A stretch of 64,000 nucleotides of DNA, from assembly GCA_963704975.1 (NCBI GenBank), contig CAVPIK010000031.1, forward strand, positions 186,001 through 250,000, read 5' to 3'. This stretch comes from JAGNDO01 sp963704975. Lineage in GTDB: Bacteria; Chloroflexota; Anaerolineae; Caldilineales; Caldilineaceae. Shown piece after piece: positions 19,287 through 29,560 of this stretch. The notes below the pieces were generated by a model. That model was not told where the DNA came from, ran no database searches, and worked only from the letters and a program-made list of their open reading frames with translations. Position 1 is the first letter of the stretch; every line of letters starts with the position of its first letter. Position numbers and translations under genes: made by a program.

Positions 19287-20112
19287 GTGAAGAGAGTGTG
19301 GATGCAGTCCCGTTGGCCGATTTGGTGCACAGCCATCTTTGCCCTAAGCGTCCTGCTGCTGGGCTTGGGGACGGTTCAACCGTCCCTGGCCCAGCAAGCC
19401 GCGCCGGGCTTCACCAACCCGGTGGACGGTCAAGCCGTCAGCGGGGATGTAACCATCCAAGGCACCGCGGTGATCGACTCGTTCCAAAAGTACGAGTTGC
19501 ATTTCAAGCAGGAACCCAGCGGCAACGATGCCTTCATCTACTTTGACGGCGCCACCCAGCCCGTGGTCAACGGGCAGTTGGGCGTCTGGCGGGCCAGCGG
19601 GTTGCCCGCCGGAACCTATTCCCTGCGTCTGCGGGTGGTGAAGGCGGACGGCAACTATGCCGAATACTACGCCCGCAATGTGGCCCTGAACCTGGGCCCT
19701 GTCCCCACCCCCACCTCGGATCAGCCCACCCCCACGCCCATCCCCGTGGTCACCGCCACCTTCACCCCGCCCCCGGCCCAGCCCACCGCGGCCCCGGTGG
19801 TGGTGGAGCAGCCCGCCGGTGTGGTGGATCCCACCCCCACGCCCGAGCCCGTGGCGGTTCAGGTGGATGGCACAAGCGGCAGCGGCGCCGACCGACTCGG
19901 CCAGCGGAAGCACCGCCTCCGCCGCAGAAAGCAGTGGGGCCGGCAGTCTGATCGCCCGTGAACTGGGCGAAGCCGTGGCCGTGGATCGACTGCGCGGCGA
20001 ATTCTTCAGCGGCATGCGCACCGCGGCTGGCGTCGTCGTCCTCCTTCTGGCCATCTTCGGCGGCAAAGCCCTCTACGCCTGGTACCGCACACGAGATGAG
20101 TTTAATGGTTAA
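19287..20112 (+). CDS. Secreted Ig-like domain protein with C-terminal membrane anchor (one frameshift)
   Basis: About 275 codons. The GTG start is 1 nt after the stop of the DsbA-like gene. Signal peptide to about residue 36 (LAQQA), an Ig-like beta domain (about 40-135, NPVDGQAVSGDVTIQGTA), a Thr/Pro-rich spacer and a C-terminal membrane segment (GVVVLLLAIFGGKALYAWY). A surface protein, possibly a client of its redox neighbour. One base must be removed near 19886 (GGCGCCGACC). The TAA stop lies inside the ATGGTTAATGG repeat. Confidence 0.75.
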
Positions 20113-20198
20113 TGGTTGATGGTTAATGGTTAATTATTAATGAGCCGGGCTAGCCCGCCAATTAAAAATTAACCATCAACCATTAACCATTAACCATT
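20103..20198. repeat. Iterated hairpin, AATGGTTAATGG words
   Basis: Four tandem ATGGTTA/ATGGTTG words on the left face the complementary words on the right. The left arm contains the stop codon of the preceding gene; the right arm ends 25 nt before pth. Confidence 0.9.
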
Positions 20199-20223
20199 TC
20201 TGTTTCTGAATGGTTAGCGGTTG

Positions 20224-20847
20224 ATGAACACACTACGCATGATCGTGGGCCTGGGCAATCCAGGCCCTACCTATGCCGGGAACCGGCACAATATCGGCTT
20301 TCAGGTGGTGGACCGCTTTGCGGCTCGCCACCGAATTGATCTTGGGCGCACCCAGGCCAACGCCCGGCTGGGTGACGGCTGGGTGCAGCGCCGCGGCTCC
20401 GTGCTGGACATGTTCAGCGGCGGTCTGCCCGCCTTTGACCGGGAGAAGGTGATCCTGGTCAAGCCCCTGACCTACATGAACAACAGCGGCCAGTCGGTCA
20501 GCCAACTGGCCCGCTTCTTCCAGATCGACCCCGTGGACATCCTGGTGATCCACGACCACATGGACCTGGAAGCGGGCAAGCTACGCCTGCGCCCCGGCGG
20601 CGGATCCGGCGGCAACAACGGCATCAAGTCCATCGCCCGTCTGATGGGGACCGAGGACTTTCCCCGGGTGCGGGTGGGCATAGGCCGTCCCCCTGGCCGC
20701 ATGGACCCCGCCGCCTACGTCCTCCAAGACTTCTCCACCGCCGAGGACGCCGACATCTTCGGCCCCCTGCGGGAGATCATCTGCGACGCCGTCGAGTGCT
20801 GGCTGTTCGAGGGGATTGAGACGGCGATGAACAAATATAACGGGTAG
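20224..20847 (+). CDS. pth: Peptidyl-tRNA hydrolase
   Basis: 207 residues, intact. All hallmarks are present: IVGLGNPG with N12, the catalytic His22 in NRHNIGF, YMNNSG, the Asp in HDHMDLEAG, and GGSGGNNGIKS. It frees tRNA from peptidyl-tRNA dropped by ribosomes. Slightly longer than E. coli Pth. The ATG at 20224 is preferred over the TTG one codon earlier. Confidence 0.95.
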   Translation: MNTLRMIVGLGNPGPTYAGNRHNIGFQVVDRFAARHRIDLGRTQANARLGDGWVQRRGSVLDMFSGGLPAFDREKVILVKPLTYMNNSGQSVSQLARFFQIDPVDILVIHDHMDLEAGKLRLRPGGGSGGNNGIKSIARLMGTEDFPRVRVGIGRPPGRMDPAAYVLQDFSTAEDADIFGPLREIICDAVECWLFEGIETAMNKYNG

Positions 20848-21575
20848 ATCAAGTCGCAAATTTGTGATACGATACCATCTGAGCGCTAGGAGTTCGCACC
20901 CCCTGGTGCGAACGGGTCGACGATCAGGCAGGCACAGAACTCCGCAGGACCTGCTGACCTGCATTTGGATCTGCTCAACAGGTGATTGTCGACATCGGTC
21001 ACGCCTGGGACGCTGAAGTAGCCTTCCGTGCGGAAGCAAGGAAACCCTGGCCGAATCGGTGTTGGCATGTCGAACCGATCGCGTGGGTCAAGGCAGACCA
21101 GTTCACGTGGGCCTGATCTGTCCAGCCGGGGACTGCTATGGCAGCCCACCGGCAATCTTTGGACACAGATGTGTTTGATCATCCCCCAAGGTGTCTGCTT
21201 GCCGTTGACTGTGCCGCGCTTGTACGTGAGAGGGGATGTCGGCCATGAGCTATACTCAACTACGACGTCTGGCAGGAATTCAGAGCACAGATTGCCCGAT
21301 TCTGCTGCAGGAGATCGTTCCGCTGAACTCGTTGCCATGTCTGAAATCGCGGTGATGGCTGCATGCTCAGGTATCGACTCAGTCATGGACTGTTGATTGC
21401 TGATGGGCTGATCGACTGCGACCGCTTTGGTAGCGGGAACCCCGCTTGTTTCCAAGACATGAGCGGGACTACCGTTTCATTAATGGGTCCGGATCTGCCG
21501 CACGATCCGAACCGGTTGACTCACCACGCCTGACTTTCTTGTCTCCGAATCGCCCACTGACGGATCTAAAGTCGA
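20848..21575. other. Gap without a recognisable gene
   Basis: About 730 bp between pth and mfd. Apart from one GTTCGCACCCCCTGG palindrome at 20889-20913 I see no convincing gene, promoter or hairpin. Open frames on both strands are short and low in recognisable motifs. It may be the remains of a lost gene. Confidence 0.5.
20889..20913. repeat. GTTCGCACCCCCTGGTGCGAAC repeat, third copy
   Basis: Same palindrome as the facing pair at 3992-4085, here single, 40 bp after the pth stop. Confidence 0.85.
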
Positions 21576-24500
21576 ATGAATCTCTCCGGCTTACTGGAAA
21601 TACTCCAACGAGTCCCCGCCTACGCGGACCTTCTGCGCGCCCTGGACGAAAATACGGACCTCCCCCCCCAAGCCGTCCTCGGCTCGGCGCGCCCCCTGGT
21701 GGCCGCCGGATTGGCCGCCCATCGCCCCGGCCCCACCCTCCTCATCACCGACCAGCCGGAGCGGGCCTTCCAATTGGCCGAGCAGATCGCCCAGTTCCTC
21801 CCCCCCGTGACCCGGAACTGGGCGAAACGCCCCTGGTCCACGTCTTCCCCGAACCCGAAGCCCTGGCCTACGAGCGCATCCACTGGGCGGATGTGACCGT
21901 GCAGCGCCGCTTGACCGCCCTGGCCACCCTGCAACGCCCGCCCGACGGCCCGGCCACCTTGATCGTGGCCTCGGCCCGCGCCCTCATGCACAAGACCTTG
22001 CCCCCCAAAGAGCTGCGCATGGCCCTGCGCCCCATCTCCGTGCGGGATATTGTGAGTCTGCAAAGCCTCACCATCGGCTGGGTGGAGAGCGGCTACAACC
22101 CGGTCGAAGTCGTCGAAGAGCCGGGCACCTTCGCCCGCCGGGGCGGCATCGTCGACATCTGGCCCCCCAACCTGCCCCAACCTGTGCGCATCGATCTCTT
22201 CGGCGACGAGGTGGACAGCCTGCGCATCTTCGACCCGGCCACCCAGCGCACGGTCAACCGGGTGCAGCGCCTGGAGATCGGGCCGGGCAGCGAGGCCCTG
22301 TCCAAGCACGGTCTGCGGGCATTGGGGCGCAAGAACGACGAGTTGGTCCAACTTTTGGCCGCCCCCAACTTGGTTTTGGGCATCAAAGAGGAGATCCGCC
22401 ACGAGCTGGAATCCCTGCGCGCCGGCCAAGGCTTCCGAGGCATCGAATGGTATCTGCCCTATTTCTACGCCCAACCCGGCTGCTTGCTCGACTATCTGCC
22501 CGCCCAAGCCACCCTGATTGTGGACGACGGCGCTGACCTCGGCCTCGCCATGGAGCAGGCCCACATCCAGGCCGCCACCCTCCACGACCAGTTGGTGCGG
22601 GCCGGGGAATTGCCCGAAGGCTTCGCGTCCAGCCTTTTCGAGCCGGAGGAGATCAAGCGCCGCCTGCTTGAAAGGCGACCCGTTCTGCTCGGCTTGGGGG
22701 ATCTGTTGGGCAAGAACCAGGCGGCCAATACGCCCCTGGCCCGTTGCTTTGTGCCCGGTCCTCGCTACGGCGGCAAGACCAAACAGATCCTCTCAGAAGT
22801 CCAGCGCCAGCGCGACGAGGGCCACATCACCGTCCTGGCCTCCCGCCAAGCCGCCCGCCTGCAAGAGGAACTGGCCGACCACGAAATCACCGCCCACGTC
22901 CAAGCCGACCTCACCACCCGCCCGCCCCACGGCGTCACCCTGCTCCAAGGCGTCTTGAGCGAGGGCTTTGTGCTGCGGGGGATTGGGGATTGGGGGGATT
23001 TTGGATTGGGTGGTGACGACCAAGGATCGACTTCTGACACGCCAATCCAAAATCCAAAATCCAAAATCCAAAATCTCTTCCTCTTCTCCGACACCGAACT
23101 CTTCGGCTGGAACAAGCCGGCGGCCCGCAAGCGCAAGACCACGGGCAGCCGGGTGGCCCCGGAGTTCTTCTTTGCGGATGTGAAGGCCGGGGATTTTGTG
23201 GTCCACATGGAGCACGGCATCGGCCTGTATGACGGGCTGGTCAAGCTGGTGCTGAGCGGCGTGGAGCGGGAATATCTCCAGGTCAGCTATGCCCAGGGGG
23301 ACAAACTCTACGTCCCCGTGCACCAGGCGGACCGGCTCAGCCGCTTTGTGGGCGGCGACGCTGCGCCCCCGCATCAGCCGCCTGGGCACGGCAGATTGGG
23401 CGACGGTCAAGGAGCGGGCCAAGAAGGCCGTGGCCGACATCGCCAACGATCTGCTCGAACTCTACGCCGAGCGGGAGTTGGTGACGGGCCACGCCTTCAG
23501 CCCGGACGGCCCCTGGCAGGAGGAGATGGAGGAGAGCTTCCCCTATCAAGAGACCGAGGACCAGCTTCAGGCCATTGTGGATGTCAAGGTGGACATGGAG
23601 TTGGACCAGCCCATGGACCGGCTGATCTGCGGCGATGTGGGCTATGGCAAGACCGAGGTGGCCATGCGGGCGGCGTTCAAGGCCATCATGGACGGCAAAC
23701 AGGTGGCGGTGTTGGTCCCCACCACCGTGCTGGCCGCCCAGCACCATCGCACCTTCAGCCGTCGTCTGGCCCCCTTCCCCGTGCGGGTGGAGGTGCTCAG
23801 CCGCTTCCGCACCCCCCACCAGCAAGAGCAGGTGATCAAGGGGCTGCTCAGCGGCGACGTGGATATGGTCATCGGCACCCACCGCCTGCTCAGCCAGGAC
23901 ATCACCTTCAAGGATTTGGGCCTGCTGGTCATCGACGAAGAGCAGCGCTTTGGCGTGGGCCACAAAGAGAAGCTCAAACAACTGCGCACCCAGGTGGATG
24001 TGCTCACCCTCTCCGCCACCCCCATCCCCCGCACCCTGCACATGAGCCTCAGCCGGCATCCGCAACATGAGCACCATCAACACCCCGCCCCGGGAGCGGC
24101 TGCCCGTGCACACGGTCCTCTCGGAATATGACGAAGTGCTGGTGCGCCAGTCCATCCAGCGGGAGTTGGAGCGGGGCGGCCAGGTCTTTTTCGTGCATAA
24201 CCGGGTGCGGGGCATCCAGGCCATCGCCGCCCGGCTGCAACGGCTGCTCCCCGACGTGCGGGTGGACGTGGCCCACGGCCAGATGGCCGAGCGGGGGCTG
24301 GAAGAGGTGATGATGCGCTTTGCCGACGGCGAGATCGACATTCTGGTCTGCACCACCATCATCGAAAACGGCCTGGACATCCCCAACGCCAACACCATGA
24401 TCATCAACCGGGCGGACCATTTTGGCCTGGCCCAGCTCTACCAGTTGCGGGGCCGGGTGGGGCGCAGCGCCCAGCGGGGCTATTGCTATCTGCTCTACGA

Positions 24501-25400
24501 CAAGTTCAAAGAGCTGACCTTCGACGCCCGCCGCCGCCTCGCCGCCGTGGTGGAGAGCAGCGAAGAGCTGGGCGCAGGCTTCCGCATCGCCATGCGAGAT
24601 CTGGAGATCCGGGGGGCCGGCGAACTCCTGGGGGCCAAACAGCACGGCCAGATCGCCACGCGTCGGCTTCGATCTCTACACCCGCCTCCTGGCCCAAGCC
24701 ATCAACGACGCCCGGCGCAAGAAGGAAGTGTTTGAGCGAGAGGCGCGGAGACAAGGAGAAGAGGAGACAGGGAGACAAGGAGAAGAGTGAAGAGGAGGCA
24801 GGTCTTCCCCAACGCTCAATCCAAAATCTCCAATCCAAAATCCAAAATCCTCCCTCCCCCTTCGACTTCGACGACCCCCTGGCCCCGCCCGTGGTGCTGG
24901 ACCTGCCCCTGGTGGCCGAGATCCCCGGGGACTATGTGACCGACGAGGGGCTGCGGCTGCAACTCTACCGGCGCATCGCCGGCATCACCCGGGACGAGGA
25001 GTTGGACGAAATGCGCCAGGAACTGCTGGACCGCTTCGGCTCGGCAGATCCCAAAACGCCCGCCCTGCCGCCGGAACTGGACAACCTTTTCTACCAGATC
25101 CGGGTCAAGATCGGCGCGCTCCAGGCGGACGTGGGCAAGATCGGGCGGCGGCGAGACCAACTGGCCATCATGCCCAACAGCATGGAGAAGAGCCTGCCGG
25201 GCAAGAAGCGATTGGAGCTTCAGATGCGGTTACGAATGCACCTGGGCCGCCGCCGAGAAGACAACGAAAAGTGGGAGCCAAACACCGGCGTCCATGTGGG
25301 CAAAGAGGCAGTCTATCTGCCCATCGACGACGACGGGCGCTGGCAAGAGGATCTCTTGCAGGCCTTGGTACTCATCACCATCGAAAGGCATACCAACTGA
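21576..25400 (+). CDS. mfd: Transcription-repair coupling factor Mfd (frameshifted, two repeat insertions)
   Basis: About 1270 codons, longer than usual. Order: UvrB-like N-terminal domain, RNA-polymerase-interacting/Tudor region (FVVHMEHGIGLYDGL), DExx translocase with Walker A GDVGYGKTEVA, IDEEQRFGV, LSATPIPRTLHMSLSG and QLYQLRGRVGR, then the TRCF C-terminal domain. It removes stalled RNA polymerase and recruits UvrA. Frames change near 21805 (a C is missing from a C-run) and near 23367, 24051, 24661 and 24745 (an extra base each). Two segments made of dispersed repeats lie in the protein: 22976-23076 and 24740-24856. It overlaps the Smr gene by 1 nt. Confidence 0.9.
22976..23076. repeat. 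Iterated hairpin (AATCCAAAATCC words) inside mfd
   Basis: GGATTTTGGATTGG on the left faces CCAATCCAAAATCC, which continues as three more AAAATCC words. It encodes about 32 residues without a stop, in the loop before FLFSDTELFGW of Mfd. Intergenic copies of the word occur at 53370-53402, 41951-41984 and 63757-63783. Confidence 0.85.
24740..24856. repeat. GGAGACAAGGAGAA and AATCCAAAATC words inside mfd
   Basis: A run of GGAGACAAGGAGAA words, then AATCTCCAATCCAAAATCC words, occupies the linker between the helicase core and the TRCF C-terminal domain. It is translated as a charged stretch and then IQNLQSKIQNPP. Confidence 0.8.
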
Positions 25401-25654
25401 TGGCCAAGCTAAAATTGGACCTCCACGACATCTACAACCGGGGCAGCGACATCGACCGAGAACTGGCCCGCATCATCCAGGAGGCCATGGACAAACGCAT
25501 CGAACTGGTGGAGATCATCCCCGGCAAAGGCAGCGGCCAGCTCAAGAAAAAGGTCATCCGCTTCCTCAACCAGCCGGAGATCAAAGCCCAATATCACCGG
25601 CTGGAGAAAGACAGCAAAAACTTTGGCCGCATTTTTGTACACTTTCGCCACTAA
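25400..25654 (+). CDS. Smr-domain protein
   Basis: 84 residues, intact. A stand-alone Smr domain: LDLHDIYNRG at the start and IIPGKGSGQLKKKVIRFL in the middle, the conserved LDLHG and GKGxGxLK motifs. Such domains bind or nick branched DNA or cleave RNA. The ATG overlaps the TGA of mfd, so it is translationally coupled to a DNA-repair gene, consistent with a role in repair or in rescue of collided machinery. Confidence 0.85.
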   Translation: MAKLKLDLHDIYNRGSDIDRELARIIQEAMDKRIELVEIIPGKGSGQLKKKVIRFLNQPEIKAQYHRLEKDSKNFGRIFVHFRH

Positions 25655-25657
25655 TCC

Positions 25658-25720
25658 GTAGGTGCGGTTTTCAACCGCACAATTGGGTCAACCAGTCGTG
25701 CGGTTAAAAACCGCACCTAC
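25658..25720. repeat. GTAGGTGCGGTTTTCAACCGCAC hairpin
   Basis: GTAGGTGCGGTTTT faces AAAACCGCACCTAC, and each arm is itself palindromic (GTGCGGTT/AACCGCAC). It begins 4 nt after the Smr stop. Confidence 0.9.
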
Positions 25721-25733
25721 TACTTGAGTCTAC

Positions 25734-26528
25734 ATGCCCACACCCATCACGATTCCGGTTGAAATCTGCATCAACTGCACAGACCCGAGACCGCACCTTG
25801 CGGCCGTGACCGCGGCCAGAAACAGGCGGCGCACAACGGGTGGAACTGTGCAGCCGTATGGACGTGGGCGGGCTGACGCCGACACCCGATTTGGTGGAAG
25901 TGGCCCGGGATGCATGGGGAGACCAGCCCGGTCTCCTGGCCATGATCCGGCCCCGACCCGGGGATTTTGCCTATTCTCGTCGACGAAGCCGGTCATGATG
26001 GCAGCACAGATTCGTGAGGTGGCCAGGCCGGTGCGGATGGGGTGGTGCTGGGGGCGGTGCGAGACGGGCAGATTGGATGTCGGATGTATGGGACCACTTG
26101 CTGAACACCATTGATGGCTACTCAGGTTAGCTGTCACTTGTCATCGAGCCTTTGATGCGGTGGCGTACCCCGTGATGCGCTCTGGCATCTCGTGGAGGAC
26201 GTTGAAGTAGACCGGGTCCTGACCAGCGGTACGCCCTGGGGCAGCGGCCTTGGGCGTGGCAGATGGGGTAGATCAGTCTGATGCAATCTGCGCCGGCAGG
26301 CCAGCCTCTCGATTGGAGATCGTCCTCGGCGGCGGGGTGGACGCGGCCACCATCGGCCCGATCCTGGCCCAACTGCCCCTGGACGCCGGACCGGTCTCGA
26401 TCCACGCCTATTCCAGCGTGCTGCGAAATGGCATTACCGACGAGGGCGCTGTGGCCGAATTGGTGGCCGTCGCCAACCGGCCGCCCGGGATTGGATGGAC
26501 CGCAATCCATGAAAGGAACGTCGCATGA
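25734..26528 (+). pseudogene. cutC: CutC-like protein, broken in many places
   Basis: Fragments in successive frames carry the CutC order: VEICIN, RVELCSRMDVGGLTPTPDL, MIRPRPGDFAYS, ADGVVLGAVRDG, VTCHRAFDAV, DRVLTSG, LEIVLGGGVDAATI, and an intact end from about 26300 (SIHAYSSVLRNGITDEG). CutC is a TIM-barrel protein linked to copper homeostasis in bacteria. Between 25780 and 26290 more shifts are needed than anywhere else in the window, and not all in one direction; some segments resist reconstruction. This is a real pseudogene or a patch of very poor sequence. The end overlaps the next gene (ATGA). Confidence 0.65.
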
Positions 26529-27308
26529 GCTACACATTTCGCCCCGTCAAGCGCACGGAGCTGGGCACCCTGTATGCCGACTATCTGGCCTCCCTCGCCT
26601 CGCCCTTCGACTCGTTCTTGGAGGGCCACATCCTGCCCGCCGAGTTCTTCGCCATCGACACCCTGGCCGGGCAGAGCGTGGGCTTCTTTGCTATCTTCGA
26701 GGACAACGCTGCTCACCCAGTTCTACATCACCCGCTCTCGCCTGCAGGACGGCCAGCCCCTCTTCGCCCGCATCCTGGCCGAGTATCCCATCACCGACGC
26801 CTACGTGCCCAGCGGCGACGAGCTTTTCCTCAGCCACGCCGTGGACAGGATGGCAGACCTTGGCGGTCCAGGCCTACTTCTTTCAGGATGCACACCGCGC
26901 ACAGATCTGCCGGACCCGCCCTTCGCCGGGGATCAGATCCGCCCGGCCCGGCCCGATGACATCCCGGCCATCCTGGCGGCCAGCGGTGATTTCTTCGATC
27001 AACTGGCCGACGCGCATCGGCCTGGGGGAGATCTTTGTCCTGGCAGATGGCGGGCCAACTCATGGGCGTGGGCATCATCGAGTGGGGGCGATTGCTGCCG
27101 GAGACGGCCAGCATCGGCATGTTCACCGTGGAGGCCTTCCGCAAACAGGGGGTGGGCCGCGTCCATTTTGCGCCATTTGAAGGCCCATTGCCTCGCCCAC
27201 GGCAAAGCCCCCCTGGCCGGTTGTTGGGTGGGCAACCACGCCTCCAAGCGCACGTTGGAAGCCGCCGGCATGGTCACCAAGACCCGGCTCTTCCGGGTGA
27301 CGTTCTGA
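26525..27308 (+). CDS. GNAT-family acetyltransferase (several frameshifts)
   Basis: About 259 codons. The C-terminal half is a GNAT fold: GVGIIEWGRLLPETASIGMFTVEAFRKQGVGRSILRHL in parts, with the RKQGVGRS acetyl-CoA pyrophosphate loop, then HASKRTLEAAGM. The N-terminal half is divergent. Frames change near 26710, 26850, 26908 (two extra bases), 27011, 27052 and 27160; all need removal of bases. Substrate unknown. Translation is coupled to the cutC-like gene by ATGA. Confidence 0.75.
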
Positions 27309-27318
27309 GTCAAACCCT

Positions 27319-27412
27319 CGTTCCAACGCTCCGCGTTGGAATGTAATCGGACGCTCTGCGTCCCTCGGCGCAGAGCGCCGAAAAGCCGCTCCCACGCGGA
27401 GCGTGGGAGCGA
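27319..27412. repeat. Cluster of small palindromes (GTTCCAACGCTCCGCGTTGGAA and relatives)
   Basis: Four palindromes in a row: TTCCAACGC/GCGTTGGAA, GACGC/GCGTC, CGGCGC/GCGCCG, and GCTCCCACGC/GCGTGGGAGC. REP-like units of this kind recur in many environmental bacteria. They separate the GNAT and S51 genes. Confidence 0.85.
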
Positions 27413-27433
27413 GTACAGAGAAAGTAGAGATCT

Positions 27434-28136
27434 ATGCTGGCATTGGTGGGAAGCGGCGAATATCTGCCGAATATGGAGGCTGTGGACCGGGGCTTGCTGG
27501 ACCGCTTGGGCAAATCGCCCAAAGTGATCTGTCTGCCCACCGCCGCGGGGACGGAGGGCCCCGAGCGGGTCGGCTATTGGTCTCGCCTGGGCGTCACCCA
27601 CTTCACCCGCCTGGGCGTGGCCGTGGAGAGCGTGCCCGTGATCAACCGGGCGGACGCCCAAAACCCCGCCCTGGCCGAGCAGGTGGCCGAAGCCAACTTC
27701 GTCTATCTCTCCGGCGGACGGCCCGACTATCTCTTCAAGACGTTGACGGGCACACCGGTCTGGGCGGCCATCCAAGGCGTGCTGGCAGCGGGGCGGCGTC
27801 CTGGCCGGGTGCAGCGCCGGGGCCATGATCCTGGGCGAAAAGATGTTCGGCTTCCCCGGCTGGAAGCCCGCCTTTGGCCTGGTGCCGGGGGCCGCCATCA
27901 TCCCCCATTTCGACGAAATCCCCCGGGCCATGAGCGCGTCCATGCGCCTGATCACCGGGTCGGATCTGACCATTTTGGGCGTGGACGGCTACACGGCCTT
28001 GGTCATCAACGAGCAAGGCCCCGGCGGACGAGCACAGTGGGAAGTGCTGGGCAGTGGCGGCGTCACCGTGTGGAATCACAAGAGCAGAGTTCGACATACC
28101 CAGGGCCGGTTGCCCGATTGGAGAAGTGAGACATGA
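27434..28136 (+). CDS. Cyanophycinase-like S51 peptidase (one frameshift)
   Basis: About 234 codons. N-terminal LALVGSGEYLP and the strand-helix FVYLSGGRPDYL match the S51 fold; the nucleophile elbow GCSAGAMILG appears once a G is removed from GCGGGGCGG at 27790-27793. The family includes dipeptidase E and cyanophycinase, serine peptidases of the glutamine-amidotransferase-like fold. No cyanophycin synthetase is nearby, so the substrate is open. The stop overlaps the GDPD start (ATGA). Confidence 0.8.
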
Positions 28137-29024
28137 AGGAGTCTACCAGGTGGATGATCCGCATATTTGTGGCGGCTGTGGGCGTCTATTTTATTGCCTT
28201 GGGCCTGGCTAAGCCTGCCATCACGCCAGCCTACTATAGCCAGTTTGACCGCTATCCCCTGGTCATCGCCCACGCTGATGACACGGGCAGCGGCGTGGCC
28301 CCTGGCAACACCATGCTTTTTCTGGAAACCGTGGCCGAGATCGGCGTGGATGTGTTGGAAATGGATGTCCACATGACCGCCGACGGTCACATCGTCCTGA
28401 TCCACGACGACACGGTTGACCGCACCACCACGGGCACGGGCGCGGTGAACGCGTTGACCCTGGCCCAGCTTCAGGCCCTGGAGGTCGGGGTGAATTGGAC
28501 CGCGGACGATGGGGCAAAGCTATCCGTATCGGGGCCAAGGGCTGACCATTCCCACCCTGGCCGCCGTCTTTGAGCGCTTCCCGGACTATCCCATCAACAT
28601 CGAGATCAAGGCCGAAGATCCGGCCATCGCCCCTGTGCTCTGTCGTACCATCACCGACCACAACATGATCGATATGGTGCTGGTGGTCTCCTCACGGGAT
28701 GCGGCCCTGAAAGCCTTCCGAAAAGAATGCCCCGATGTGGCCAGCGGGGCCAATCGGGGCGATGTGACGAAGTTCGTGCTGCTCAACTTTGTGGGGCTGA
28801 CCGGGATCCTCTCGCCGCCCTATCAAGCGTTTCAAGTCCCGGAAACCAGCGGCAGCATCCCCGTGGTGAGGCCATACTTTGTGCAGGCCGCCCACCGGGC
28901 CAACGTCCAGGTCCACATCTGGACCATCAACGACACCGCCGAGATGCAGCGCTTTCTCGACATGGGCGTGGACGGCATCATGACCGACAAGCCGGCAGAG
29001 ATGATGGCGCTGATCGGGCGTTGA
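28133..29024 (+). CDS. Membrane-anchored glycerophosphodiester phosphodiesterase (one frameshift)
   Basis: About 297 codons. One N-terminal membrane segment (about 9-25), then the GDPD barrel: LVIAHADDTG with APGNTM, and the metal-site pair Glu/Asp in VLEMDVHMTADG followed by HDDTVDRTT. The usual HRG is HAD here. It hydrolyses glycerophosphodiesters to glycerol-3-phosphate, probably outside the membrane. A G must be removed from GATGGGGCAAAG at 28511-28514. A second GDPD lies at 49641. Confidence 0.85.
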
Positions 29025-29037
29025 TCCAACCGCTGAA

Positions 29038-29548
29038 CGCAGGTTGAGTAGCCCGGCTTGACCCGGCACTATATCCACGTTTGGAGGAAGGGCGTATCGA
29101 AACCGAAGTGGGTCAACCCGCTTTGGTTTCGATACGCCGCCGAGTTCTTGAATGGTCAACGGAGATTTCGGCGGCGGCTACTCAACCGACGCTGGCTTTC
29201 GTGGCAGACCAACGCAGGTTGAGTAGCCCGGCTTGACCCAGCACCTTCTCTGCGTTTGGAGGAAGGGCGTATCGAAACCGAAGTGGGTCAACCCGCTTTG
29301 GTTTCGATACGCCGCCGAGTTCTTGAATGGTCAACGGAGATTTCGGCGGCGGCTACTCAACCGACGCTGGCTTTCGCGGCAGACCAACGCAGGTTGAGTA
29401 GCCCGGCTTGACCCAGCACATTCCTGACGTTTGGAGGAAGGGCGTATCGAAACCGAGTGACGTGGGTCAACCCGCTTTGGTTTCGATACGCCGCCGAGTG
29501 CTTGAATGGTCAACGGAGATTTCGGCGGCGGCTACTCAACCGACGCTG
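29038..29548. repeat. Tandem array of three GGTTGAGTAG elements
   Basis: Three head-to-tail units of about 175 bp starting at 29038, 29213 and 29388. Each has outer ends GGTTGAGTAG / CTACTCAACC and an inner pair CGTATCGAAACC / GGTTTCGATACG. The units differ at a few bases. There are no spacers and no gene inside; the array fills the whole gap between the GDPD and Nudix genes. Confidence 0.95.
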
Positions 29549-29560
29549 GATTTGGGGTGA

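Noticed and set aside
20886..21455. Possible gene in the pth-mfd gap (minus strand, about 189 codons)
   Set aside because: No ribosome site, no motif, and it begins within a palindromic repeat; composition looks random.
29038..29548. CRISPR array
   Set aside because: Units of 175 bp are repeated throughout with no unique spacers, and no cas gene is present.
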